This document shows positions 10,590 through 20,710 of a DNA stretch of 64,000 nucleotides, piece by piece. The position numbers and the translations under genes are program-made. Source of the stretch: Echinarachnius parma. Lineage: Eukaryota > Echinodermata > Echinoidea > Clypeasteroida > Echinarachniidae. Location of the stretch: positions 1 through 64,000 of the forward strand of contig JBAMJV010003808.1 of the NCBI GenBank assembly GCA_037951105.1, read 5' to 3'. How positions within the stretch are numbered: the stretch's first letter is position 1; each line of letters begins with the position of its first letter. Under the pieces are notes generated by a model. The model searched no databases. It was not told the DNA's origin and saw nothing but the letters and a program-made list of their open reading frames with translations.

Positions 10590-11010
10590 ACACATAGAGC
10601 AATAACACCGGTGCTCATAAATATTCATATTCATGAACATTCATAAGCACTTTACTCATTTAAAATAGTGTAAATTTCTAACTCAACTAACTTTAACCAT
10701 TTAACTATTTTCAATTGTGACCAAAATGTATAACCACTGGTTAGATAATTACACTGCGGCTCACAAATGTACGAATATTCATTAGCATGCTCAGTAATTA
10801 ATTGCTCAATAAACTTGCAACTTTTACATCTGGCACCAACAATTTTATTGAGATAAAGGTATATTTTGCTGAATACTACAACAGACAGTGTAATATGCAT
10901 TGAACACAACTAGAGGGTGTCCCCAAAAGTGCTGTACCTGTGTATAAGGCAAACTTTGCATTTTTTCCCATGGAAAAAAGAGCGCCTTATACATGGAGAT
11001 TTACGGGACT
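10590..11010. mobile_element. Old, diverged copy of the CCGTAAA-type MITE
   Basis: Shares an ordered series of words with 55070-55446: CAT-GAATATTCAT, TGTATAACCACTG, CTTGCA-TTT, GTACCTGTGTATAAG, and the end CTTATACA-GGAG-TTTACGG. Much mutated; left terminus not found. Confidence 0.55.
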
Positions 11011-11276
11011 GACGTAAGACAAAGTAATTTACATCATTTACTTCTCAACTCTTAAATTGATCAATTGACCTAACAATCAAGAGGCCTTGATGTGTACAGG
11101 CCAAGAAATTTTTTCATACATCCTTTTCAAGTTTTCATACGAGCTTTGGGCCGGGCAGTTCCACTTTTACACTGCATCACTATAATTGATATCATACTGT
11201 TTAATACAGATATCAAACTATAACTACAGATCAAGGGCAGGTCTAAGCTAATGTCACCCTTTATGTTTAAAAAGCT

Positions 11277-11398
11277 AAAAGGGGGTTTCACATAGAGTTG
11301 CGTACTGATTACGCCGAGTGTATACTGCCCTACGCAGTGGGGTACGTGAGATGGACGCAAACAATTTAACATGTTTAATTTTGTTTCGTGCAGAAAGG
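11277..11398 (+). mobile_element. Left-end fragment of the TACGCA-type MITE
   Basis: AAAGGGGGTTTCACAT followed by GTTGCGTACTGATTACGCCGAG and AATTTAACATGTTTAATTTT matches the left half of the element at 43680-44111. It is cut off where the long-inverted-repeat element at 11399 begins. Confidence 0.65.
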
Positions 11399-13288
11399 CA
11401 GGTAAAAATTATTTGTTTGTGTTTTAACTGCTGATCATCAGAAAAATACATGCTTAGAATTAGATGCTCTCCAGGAGTTCAGAATAGATTGGTCTTACAT
11501 GTACATTCAGGAGAATTCATGTTTTCCATTTCATACTTCGGAATCAGGATACAGCTAGATATTTTCATGAAAATATGTCTTAGGGGGAAATATCTTAAAT
11601 TTATGTTTAATTCATTATTGAAAATACAAGACAATCATTTGAGTAGGGAAATTGCAAGTAAAGTCAGTAAAAGTGGTTATGTACACCAATACCTTCAAAA
11701 CAGGTTGAAAAACTGAACATAAAAAGTACTAAAAAGGGACAAAATATCATCACTATTCTTCTGAACAGTCCCATGTGTAGGATTTCATGCAAGTTGCCCC
11801 ATTTTTGAGGATTCTGTTTAATTTCATTATATATCTATCTCAATTTTTGGCAAATTTGAAAGTAATTTGTACATCAGAAGAATGTTACCAACACATATTG
11901 ATGCCTGATGAAATGTTTTTTGTAAATGATTGATTAGGAAGTAATAATCTTTATAAAATATCGTAATTTTTGTTAAAAAGTATTTCTTATTTTTAATTTA
12001 TCAGAATATAAGATAATTACAATTAACCCATCAGTATATAAGGCCCATAAATTTGTGGTTTGGTAGTCATACACTTAAACAAGAAGAAGACTAGTAATAA
12101 GAAGTGTACAGGAAGAAAGAGCATAAATTCCTCTATTTTAGAGCCCTATTTTGTTACTCTAACTGATTTAGTTATTTTTAATGTTTTTTTATTATTGCAT
12201 AAATTACTATGATTTAGAAACATCCTCAAATTGGCAACACATTGTGATATTTAAAAGACAGATATTGGCATTGATCAAATTGGCAACTTTCGGGCAAAGT
12301 CACTTTGTATTTGTCGTAAATGGTCAGTACTTAATATTTTCCACCTACATGTATTTCTATGTCATCGATCGGTCAACAAAATTTAGGAGTTGCCAGTTTG
12401 TGGAGGAAAACAATGATCAATTTTGCCTTAAAATACCTTTTGTCCTTGATGGAAAAAATATATTGCAAAATAAATTAAAGATTATGAAATTAAAATACAA
12501 AAATGACATAGGTTTAATGAGGAAATAATGCCCCATACGTCACATATCCTGTTATCTTTCATTAATTATTGTGGGAAAGAAAGTTGTAAATGAATTAATT
12601 TGTTTGAAGTGTGTTCTTGAAAGTTTACTGAATGCATACTACAAATTAGCCAAAGATCAAGAATATAGCTGAAGCAACTTTTAAAATAAGGGAGAAACGG
12701 GCCGCTCAAAAGATCAGTTTTATATTCAAGTGCTGTAATAAGATCACATTTATTACTTGTATTAGATGAAAAAATAATATTTAAACATGATTCCAACACT
12801 GAAAACTTTACAGAAGGTAGATTAAAATATGTTTATTCAGGAAATACCAAAACCCTAAATCTCATATTTTGAACAAAATTCAACTATTTTAGCTTATAAA
12901 AGAGAAACTACCACAGCGACAAAACAGTTGTTTTGTGGTGTGGGGTCACATTTGTTCTTGTGTAAATCTAACATTGAAATTGAAATGACAAATACTTCTA
13001 CAAAAAATTACAATAATAATTTTTTTATTTCCTAAGTCAAATTGATTGTAAATTATTTTAGATAAGTAATTAAAGGTAATTTTAAGATATTTCAAATTTC
13101 CCCCTGAAGACATATTTTCATGAAAATATAGCTTTTTCATGAAGTACGAAATGGAAAACAAAAATTCTTTTTAGAGATGGCTCCTGAAGGTAAGATCTAT
13201 CTATTCTGAACTTCCAGAGATCATCCTAGCATATTTTATTCTTCTCATGAGCAGCGCTTAAAACACAAACAAATAATTTTCACCTGCC
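11399..13288. mobile_element. 1.9 kb element with ~300 bp terminal inverted repeats
   Basis: Left arm GGCAGGTAAAAATTATTTG (11399 onward) is mirrored by CAAATAATTTTCACCTGCC ending at 13288. The match continues through GTTCAGAATAGAT, TTTTCCATTTC and TTTTCATGAAAATATGTCTT..GGGGGAAA. The interior has only small ORFs without recognisable domains, so it looks non-autonomous. No target-site duplication was found. Confidence 0.7.
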
Positions 13289-13826
13289 TTGTCTTGCTTT
13301 AAGGGATCTAGTAACTTTGTTTACGTATGTGCAAAAAGTGATGAATAGTTGATGAAATTTATATTGTTGTTATCTCATATGTCCGAAGGGTATTGTGTGA
13401 AAATCTCAAGTCAAATGGTCGAAATGGACACTGTATTGCCAAGTTAGTCAAAAATGCAAAGTGATATGGCCAATTCCACGATAACACCGTGACACTTCAG
13501 AACACATTTTCACTTTCCAAATGTAAATAAAAAACTAAGTGCAAAGAATGATAACAATCTGTTATTGTATATCTTTGACTATTATCACAAGCAACTTTGA
13601 AGAAAAAAAAAAGAAAAATGTTCAGTTATTAACGAGTTGCGCATCATTAATTACTACTGTAACACCGTGACGCAAAAAGGACATGCTTTTTTTTAACACT
13701 TTACAAACTGGCAAAACTCTGTGAAGTTAATGGACATTTTGAAACTTGGCTATGTTGATGTTGTGTAGTAGAGACTCAAGAATTATATTTCGGTGTTATG
13801 TGGAAAAAAAAACTATTATGAAGATA

Positions 13827-14876
13827 GTAAAAATACTTTTTAAGAAATTATTTTATTATGGTATTCGAGGCTTGCCTCTCATGTTATTTAAAAGTTATAT
13901 GAATGAAAGATATCAATATACTGTTTTTAACTTTGAAAAATCTGAAATATTACCAATTACGTGCGGTGTACCACAGGGTTCGATCTTGGGTCCTATTCTA
14001 TTTTTAATTTATGTAAATGATCTTAAATGTTCTTCTGATTTATTGCAGTTTATAATGTTCGCTGATGATACTAGTGCTTTTTGTAAACATAGGTCTGTAG
14101 AATGTTTAGAAACTATTATGAATTCGGAATTAAAAAAGGTTCATAATTGGTTTTTAAGTAACAAACTTGCTTTAAATGTACAGAAAACTCATTTTATGAT
14201 TTTTGGTAGCAATTCAAATGTTGTGATTAATATAAAAATTAATGATATTGAAATAGATAGAGTAAATTCAATTAAGTTTCTTGGTGTCACGATTGATGAA
14301 GATTTGAAATGGAAGAATCATGTTAATAATATCTTGTCTACAATCTCTAGAAATATTGGTGTTATGAATAGAATGAAAGATTTTCTCCCTGAACATGTAT
14401 TAATATTGTTATATAATTCATTGATACTCCCATATTTAAATTATTGCGATATGAATTGGGGTTCTTGCAATAAATATTTATTAGATAGAATATATAAATT
14501 ACAAAAAAGAGCTATTAGAATCATTACACAATCTTCATTTTTATCACATACTAGGCCTCTGTTTTTAAAATGTAAAATACTACCTATTTTTGAATTGTAT
14601 AAATATAATTTGGGTATCTTCATGTACTCATACCATAATAAAATGCTACCTGTAAATTTTAATGCACATTTTAGTCAAAATATTGATGTTCACTCATATA
14701 ATACAAGGTCTAAATATGACTACCGCTCTAACTATGGCCGCTCATTATTTTCTAGAATGAATATTGTTTATACAGGACCAATGTTATGGAACTCTTTACC
14801 AGCTGAATTTAAAGAAAGCAAATCTCTTAATACATTTAAATTGAAACTTAAAAATTATTTATTGAAGTCTTTGTAA
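13827..14876 (+). pseudogene. 5'-truncated LINE reverse transcriptase fragment
   Basis: About 350 codons open to a TAA at 14874. The in-frame ATG at 13746 belongs to the satellite outside the element, so it is not the real start. Visible: KLFYYGIRG, the RT motif VPQGSILGPILFLIYVND, the catalytic FADDT box, KFLGVTIDEDLKW, and a C-terminal LWNSLPAEFK segment with NTRS upstream, the layout of CR1/L2/Jockey-like LINEs. The endonuclease and N-terminal RT motifs are absent because reverse transcription stopped early. The frame is unbroken, so the insertion is fairly young, but the protein could not mobilise itself. Confidence 0.85.
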
Positions 14877-15226
14877 ACTCTTGTATGTATAATAGCATTT
14901 CGACAGGTTATATGTGTATGTGCTATTTTTTTAGTGTATAATTTGTATTGTTTTTAGTCTTAGGTTAGTTTACGTTTGTTGTTGTTGTTATTGTTTTGTA
15001 TAATAGTCGCCACCAGACCGGGTGTCTAGGTTCAGGTTTCTTTTAGGGATCAATCTTATAAGTTTTTTTCAAAACTTTTTTTGATTCCTCCATACATTCA
15101 TTTTGCTGTTTGTTTTTCTTTTGATGTCAACTATGTCACTTTTTATACTATGTCAATCGCTTTACTTTGTACTTGTTTTTAAATGAATTTTGGAAATAAA
15201 ATCAAATCAAATCAAATCAAATCAAA
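13827..15226 (+). mobile_element. 5'-truncated LINE insertion with (AATCA)n tail
   Basis: The left junction lies within the satellite unit (CTATTATGAAGATA | GTAAAAATAC). The right end is a 3' UTR with a tail of about five AATCA units (15199-15225), then the satellite resumes (ATTATGAACTAGAC). Sister units read CTATTATCAAGATAATTATGAAC without interruption, which defines both borders. No long target-site duplication is visible. Confidence 0.8.
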
Positions 15227-16115
15227 ATTATGAACTAGACTTTAAAAAATTGTACGTAACACTGTGACCTCTGAAAAGTCATGTACAAAGTCTATGGAAA
15301 GTCAGGTTGTCTTACTTTACTGGCAAAACTCTGTGAAGTTAGTGAACATTTTGAAAAGTGGCTATATTGATATTGGGTAGTAGAGATTCAATAATAATAA
15401 TAATTGGGTGTTATTCGTAAAATAATCTATTATCAAGATTATGAACGAAATTGTACTGTAACACCGTGACTATTATATACAAAGTCTATGGAAAGTCAGG
15501 TTGTCTTACTTTACTGGCAAAACTCTGTGAAGTTAGTGAACATTTTGAAAAGTGGCTATATTGATTTCGGGTAGTAGAGATTCAATAATAATAATAATTG
15601 GGTGTTATTCGTAAAATAATCTATTATCAAGGTAATTATGAACGAAATTGTACCGTAACACCGTGACTATTATGTACAAAGTCTATGGAAAGTCAGGTTG
15701 TCTTACTTTACTGGCAAAACTCTGTGAAGTTAGTGAACATTTTGAAGAGTGGCTATGTTCGTTTGGTGTAGTAGAGACTCCAAACAAATTAATTGGGTGT
15801 TATTTGTAAACAAAAATCTATTATCAAGATAATTATGAACTAGAGTATACAAACACCGTGACTGTAATGTACAAAGTCTATGGAAAATCAGGTTGTCTTA
15901 CTTTACTGGCGAAACTCTGTGAAGTTAGTGAACATTTTAAAAAGTGGCTATGTTGATTTGGTGTAGTACAGACTCAATAATAATAATTGGGTGTTATTTG
16001 TAAACAAAATCTATTATCAAGATAATTATGAACTAAAAGTATACAAAATTGTACCGTAACACTGTGACCACAATGTACAAAGTCTATGGAAAATCAAGTT
16101 GTCTTACTAAAAACT
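15227..16115 (+). repeat. ~195 bp tandem repeat (TAACACCGTGAC satellite)
   Basis: Units start near 15282, 15477, 15675, 15868 and 16077 at TACAAAGTCTATGGAAA. Each runs through TTACTGGC(A/G)AAACTCTGTGAAGTTAGTGAACATTTT, TAGTAGAGA, TTGGGTGTTATT, CTATTATCAAG and a closing TAACACCGTGAC. The first unit is the one split by the LINE (13680-13826 plus 15227-15282). Confidence 0.8.
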
Positions 16116-16861
16116 CAAAACATTTTTACTTCAGGTAGTAGATCAAGCAACAATTTAATATCAATTTAATATCTAGATGCATCAACCTACCACCCCAACA
16201 TGACAGAAACTAGCTGGTCACTTTAGAAGGCAGTGATTCACTATGCTCCCTGTACTACTGCAATGTAAGTCACGGTGTTATAGTCACGGTGTTACTTTTA
16301 ATACTTGTTTATGGTACATATGTGTGGTCATGATTTGGGCAATTAAAGTTTGTTTTTTTGTGTTTGCATTTTTTATACAATGCAAAAAATATTCGTTTTT
16401 ACTGTAACACCGTGACAATATTCTTTATCATAAATTAATTGTTCATTGAAGCATATCACAATGAAAAAAATTAACTTCAATTATTTTTTGTATTCCCTTC
16501 AACCCTAAACCTCTGAGAAAATATAATAAGGTTTTACCTCCTGTCTTAATTAATTTATTTTCGTTCCTGATGGAAATTACTATTTTTAAGGTCAGAATTA
16601 AACAATTCAGTTATTTAGCTTTATTTTGATACCAAAATTGATACTATCTGACCATTTTGAAAATTTGAACCTTATGTCCACTTTATCGTGGAATTGCCCT
16701 AATTCAGTATCTGAATACTTCAATCACATATCTTTGTAACGAAAGGGAAATTTAAAAACCCAAACCCTGTCCCATGATTTTATTAATACAAATTATACAA
16801 CAATATAACGGAACCGCTAGAATTAAAATTTCATTTTGAGGATTTGGACAATGTTACAAAG

Positions 16862-17810
16862 GGACATTTTGAAACTTGGCTAGATGTTGATTTGGTGTTG
16901 TAGAAACTCAATAATAGTATTTGGGTTTAATTTGGAAAAAAATATATTGTGAAGATAATTATGAAGTGCAAGAGTTTAAAAAAATTGTACTGTAACACCA
17001 TGACCTCTGAAAGGGGACTATAATGTACAAAGTCTATGGAAAGTCAGGCTGTCTTACTTTACTGTCAAAACTCGGTGAAGTTAGTGAAAATTTTGAAGAG
17101 TGGCTATGTTGGTTTGGTGTAGTAGAGACTCAATCAAAATTAATTGGGTGTTATTTGTATACAAAATCTATTATCAATATAATTATGAACTAGAGTATAC
17201 AAAATTGTACCGTAACACCATGACCATAATGTACAAATTCTATGGATATTCAGGTTGTTGTACTAAAATTTTTTTACTTCAGGTAGTAGATCAAGCAAAA
17301 ATTTAATATCTATGCATCAGACAGAAACTAGCTGGTAACTTCAGTAGGCAGTGATTCTCTATGATCCCTGTACTATTGCAATATAGGTTATGGTGTTATG
17401 GTTTTTTGTTAATTAATTAATCAATGAAATGACCAATCATCATTTTAATAATGTTTTCTAGTAGATATGTGTGGTCATGATTTGGGCAATTAAAGTTGTT
17501 GTTTGTAATTTTTATACTATTCAAAACTAATCAGTTTTTACCGTAACACTGTGACAATATTCTTTATCATAAATGAAGTGTTCATTGAAGCATATCACAA
17601 TGAACATTTTTTTTTTATTCCCTTCAACTTAAACCTCTCAGAAAATATAACAAGGTTTAACCTCATGTCTTACATCCTCTTGCTACATTAATTTATTTTC
17701 ATGTTTTCCATACATCTGGGTGAAAATTAATTATTCATAATTTATGCGCATATTAAAATATGTACATGTTTCTGATGGATATTTTTATTTTTACGCATCA
17801 TTAATTACAA
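16862..17810 (+). repeat. Second, partial copy of the satellite-bearing element
   Basis: Repeats the order of 13731-13826 plus 16040-16570: GGACATTTTGAAACTTGGCTA, satellite units with TAACACCATGAC, CAGGTAGTAGATCAAGCAA, GACAGAAACTAGCTGGT, GGTCATGATTTGGGCAATTAAAGTT, and TTCATTGAAGCATATCACAATGAA. Either a tandem duplication of the element or a second insertion. The right terminal inverted repeat was not found. Confidence 0.6.
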
Positions 17811-17835
17811 AGTAAATATTTTCCAGATCTTGGAA

Positions 17836-18118
17836 ATAAACCGAACACAAAAAGTAACTTCGTCCCTAAGCAATTACCCATAATTTCATATCCAATAAAA
17901 AAATGTGTGCTCAATCAACCATGGATTAATGTTTACCTTTTAGTCTTATTTTTAATTTTACACATTGTTTTCCTAAACTGTAAGTAATTAACATTAATAT
18001 GGATATAATGGCAATACAAAACGATTCTTGATTATGAAACAATGGGCAATTGCTTAGCCTTAGTTAGGCTTAGGGGTTGAAGTTACTTATTATTCATAAG
18101 TTATTGTGTTCGGTATAA
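17836..18118. mobile_element. MITE with CCGAACACAA-type ends
   Basis: Left ATAAACCGAACACAAAAAGTAACTT faces right GAAGTTACTT..TTATTGTGTTCGGTATAAC. CCTAAGCAATTACCCAT and its counterpart GGGCAATTGCTTAG pair further in. About 283 bp, non-coding. Confidence 0.6.
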
Positions 18119-18383
18119 CAAATTAATAGGGAATCATACATCAAGACCATAAAAGTCCAAACGGGATCAGAATGTTGAATTTCATGTGTCTGTTAGTTGG
18201 CAATTGTTTTATTTTATTTTTTTTGTAAAATAAAAAATAAGTGATCTAATTTACATTGTCATTGGATGCAAAGCAGAAAGTGTAATTAGCCTAGCCCTAG
18301 GCCGAGGGTGGTATGGCCTAGGGCTAGGCATACTTGTGTATTAACTATTATAACCGAGTTCAGCTCAGTACGTGTATTACTAT

Positions 18384-19357
18384 AGGTTTTCCCATCCATT
18401 TTCAAACAATCGTCATTCAATTTTGATAATTGTTAACTTCAATTTCATCCTGAGAAATCCTGAACTTGCCATTGGTATACAATTTAGTCCATTCATTGTT
18501 CAATTTGAAATCTAGCAGGAACATGTTTGTAGATCTGTGATGAGGTGTTTTATCCCCTTTAAGCAGATTATTTTTGTATTTTATTTAGTTTTGTTACACC
18601 TGGCCTGAAACCCCCATGTTTGTGCGCGCTACATACATTTACTATGAAAAGAATGATAACTTACCTCAAATCGATAATTTATGTCGATCGTATGTGTTAG
18701 AATGCGGCTTTCTTTCGATTGCTGCAATAACGGCGGCCACCATACTCATCGCAAACTCATCGGCAACGCACGGCGCAAGCACTATGCGATGCCGATGATT
18801 TTGCGATGAGTACGGTAGCGGTCATCATTGCAGCGATCGAAAGAAAGTCGGATTCTTACACAGACCGATCAACATAAATTATCAATATGAAGTAAGTTAA
18901 TATTTTTTTTTTCATATCATAGCGCGCACAAATACGGGGGTTCCAGGGTGTATCAAAACTAAACAAAATATAAAAATAATCTGATTAAAGGGGTCAAAAG
19001 ACCTAATCAAAAAACCACTTCACCATTTTGAGCATTTATTCACAGTTATACCAATCATAGCTTGCTATATTGTGAGACGAATTTGAACGGAAAGAACAAA
19101 GTCAAAAACGATCGCAAAACAACAAAATTGATCATCACTTTCTGCCACACAGTCTGCGATTGGACAAAATCGAATTACCTTTGTCTAAAATGTATATGAT
19201 AAACACAAATTTGATTGGGAACAAACGAATTTGGGTGTTGCAAAGACGAAATTGAACATGACAAACTGAAACTGAAAGCCACGCATTTCCGAGACGAAAC
19301 TGAAGTTAACAATTATCGAAATTGAACGACGATTGTTTAAAAATGGATGGGAAAAAC
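18384..19357. mobile_element. Long-inverted-repeat element with a second foldback inside
   Basis: Outer arms: AGGTTTTCCCATCCATTTTC (18384) against GAAAAAC-type complement near 19340-19357, continuing through CAATCGTC-TTCAATTT and GATAATTGTTAACTTCA. Inside, 18541-19006 is another palindrome (CAGATTATTTTTGTATTTTATTTAG against its complement; CGATCG and CTTTCTTTCGAT cores). No protein recognised; the CG-rich centre gives spurious ORFs. Confidence 0.65.
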
Positions 19358-19439
19358 AGTACTTAGGCCCCACCCACTGGCACTGCATCTAAGATTCAAA
19401 CTCAATCAAAAGTGCAGGATTAGGATTTTCTCATATTAA

Positions 19440-20016
19440 AGAGATAGTTGAGTTTTGGTAGAGAGGGCGCTACACATTATAATTTTTGTGTGAGATTACG
19501 ACAAACCGAGTGTAAAATTTGAAAGAGCATAATATTTTAGCGAAGGAATAAACTTTATTTTATCAAAATCGGTTCAGAAATGGCTGAAATATCCATAAAT
19601 ATAACAATTTGTAATAAACCTGGGGCCCCAGGTTTATTAGAGAATTTTGAACCAGCCGTTAAAAATTCAAAAAAATTCTTCCTCTTTTCAAAAAGTTACA
19701 AAATGGCTATGTTAATAGTTGTTGCTTATTTCTCTATCTAAACACTTTTTCAACAAAACATCACATGCACGATATTTTATTCAAAATGGTTGAAACGAAT
19801 GAGTGTTACGAGAGCCCCCTCTTACCTTCTAAGTAACGCCCGGCTCTTTTTGAATGCTAACAGTAACATGATCTTTACGTCATTTTGAATTTTGTGTTTC
19901 ATTCTAGTTTATAACTATTAGTTTGTAATGTAATGATCCAGGTTTTGGTTACTAAAATTCAGTTTCAATAAAACTGTACTCCCCTTTAAGTTTAATACCA
20001 TAACTATAGTATCCCT
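19440..20016. mobile_element. TTAA-type MITE family A, copy 3
   Basis: Flanked by TTAA on the left (19436-19439) and right (20017-20020). Ends AGAGATAGTTGAGTTTTGG and ...GTATCCCT. Interior matches copies 1 and 2, including CCTGGGGCCCCAGG. Confidence 0.75.
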
Positions 20017-20020
20017 TTAA

Positions 20021-20505
20021 TATCACTAGACTTAGTCACATCCACACAATACCAATGGCCCATGCAATGCATGGATGGCCTAGTCACTAAACTGTAAGTA
20101 CGGTAACACTATATAACAATCGATAAATCATCACGTCACCATGCATATTGCTCATCACACACACTGGCACAGATCTAAGACTAGTAGTAGTAGTAAGCGT
20201 ACTATAAGGAATTATAACAATAACGATATTCTATGCCATAATCACCATGATTATTAAGGGTTATTGCCGTTGTCCACTTACCTTGCAAATTACAAGCTGG
20301 ACTCATGATCACCATGGTTCCGTCCATCTTTTCTCCAATATGGGTATGCAAGAAAAGACGACGAAATCAACAAGCTTAAGCGACAAAAGATCGATCAAAA
20401 CAAATAATTCTACAGTGCATTGCAGTTTAGCTATATTGCATGCATTGCATCAGCGCGCGCGCGCGCAACGCCGGCGGATCATACGTTACCGGCCGCCAGT
20501 ATAGC
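20021..20505. other. Intergenic DNA with CG dinucleotide run
   Basis: Nothing recognised apart from a (GC)n tract near 20453-20466 just beyond the 3' tail of the LINE. Confidence 0.4.
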
Positions 20506-20590
20506 TGACAATGACAATGACAATGACAATGACAATGACAATGACAATGACAATGACAATGACAATGAATTTTGACAATGACAATGAATT
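20506..20590 (-). repeat. (ATTGTC)n tail of the LINE
   Basis: About ten uninterrupted units of TGACAA on the plus strand (20506-20568), then two more after a short break. On the LINE strand it follows GAATAAAATTCATTGTC, so it is the 3' hexamer tail typical of CR1/L2-like LINEs that prime on short repeats. Confidence 0.85.
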
Positions 20591-20710
20591 TTATTCTCAA
20601 TAACGGCCCCTCACGGGGGCATGGGAGAAATACAACAAGTGTATATATACATATATAAACATGATAAAAAACAAACAAAATCTTTGGCAACAACTTTTAA
20701 CTAGCACACA

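Larger units (their letters stand above)
13467..16700. mobile_element. 3.2 kb inverted-repeat element with internal satellite, nested in a MITE
   Basis: Left end GGCCAATTCCACGATAAC (13468) faces right end TTATCGTGGAATTGCCC (to 16699); TA lies next to both ends. The interior holds ~195 bp tandem units with the recurring word TAACACCGTGAC and, inside one unit, a truncated LINE. No transposase ORF, so non-autonomous. Superfamily not assigned; TA flanks would fit a TA-specific transposase. Confidence 0.65.
13301..16868. mobile_element. TTAA-type MITE family B, copy split by a nested element
   Basis: The left half (13301-13466: GGGATCTAGTAACTTTGTTTAC ... GCAAAGTGATA) and the right half (about 16701-16868: ATCTGAATACTTCAATCA ... 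GAGGATTTGGACAATGTTAC) match the continuous copies at 36036-36408 and 53050-53399. They are separated by the 3.2 kb element at 13467-16700. About 65 bp of the MITE next to the junction and its extreme right end are missing. Confidence 0.75.

Noticed and set aside
13746..13826. ATG at 13746 as the start of the RT protein
   Set aside because: These codons belong to the satellite into which the LINE inserted; LINE sequence starts at 13827.
20427..20693. ORF with repeated His-Cys
   Set aside because: It is the hexamer tail of the LINE read in another frame.
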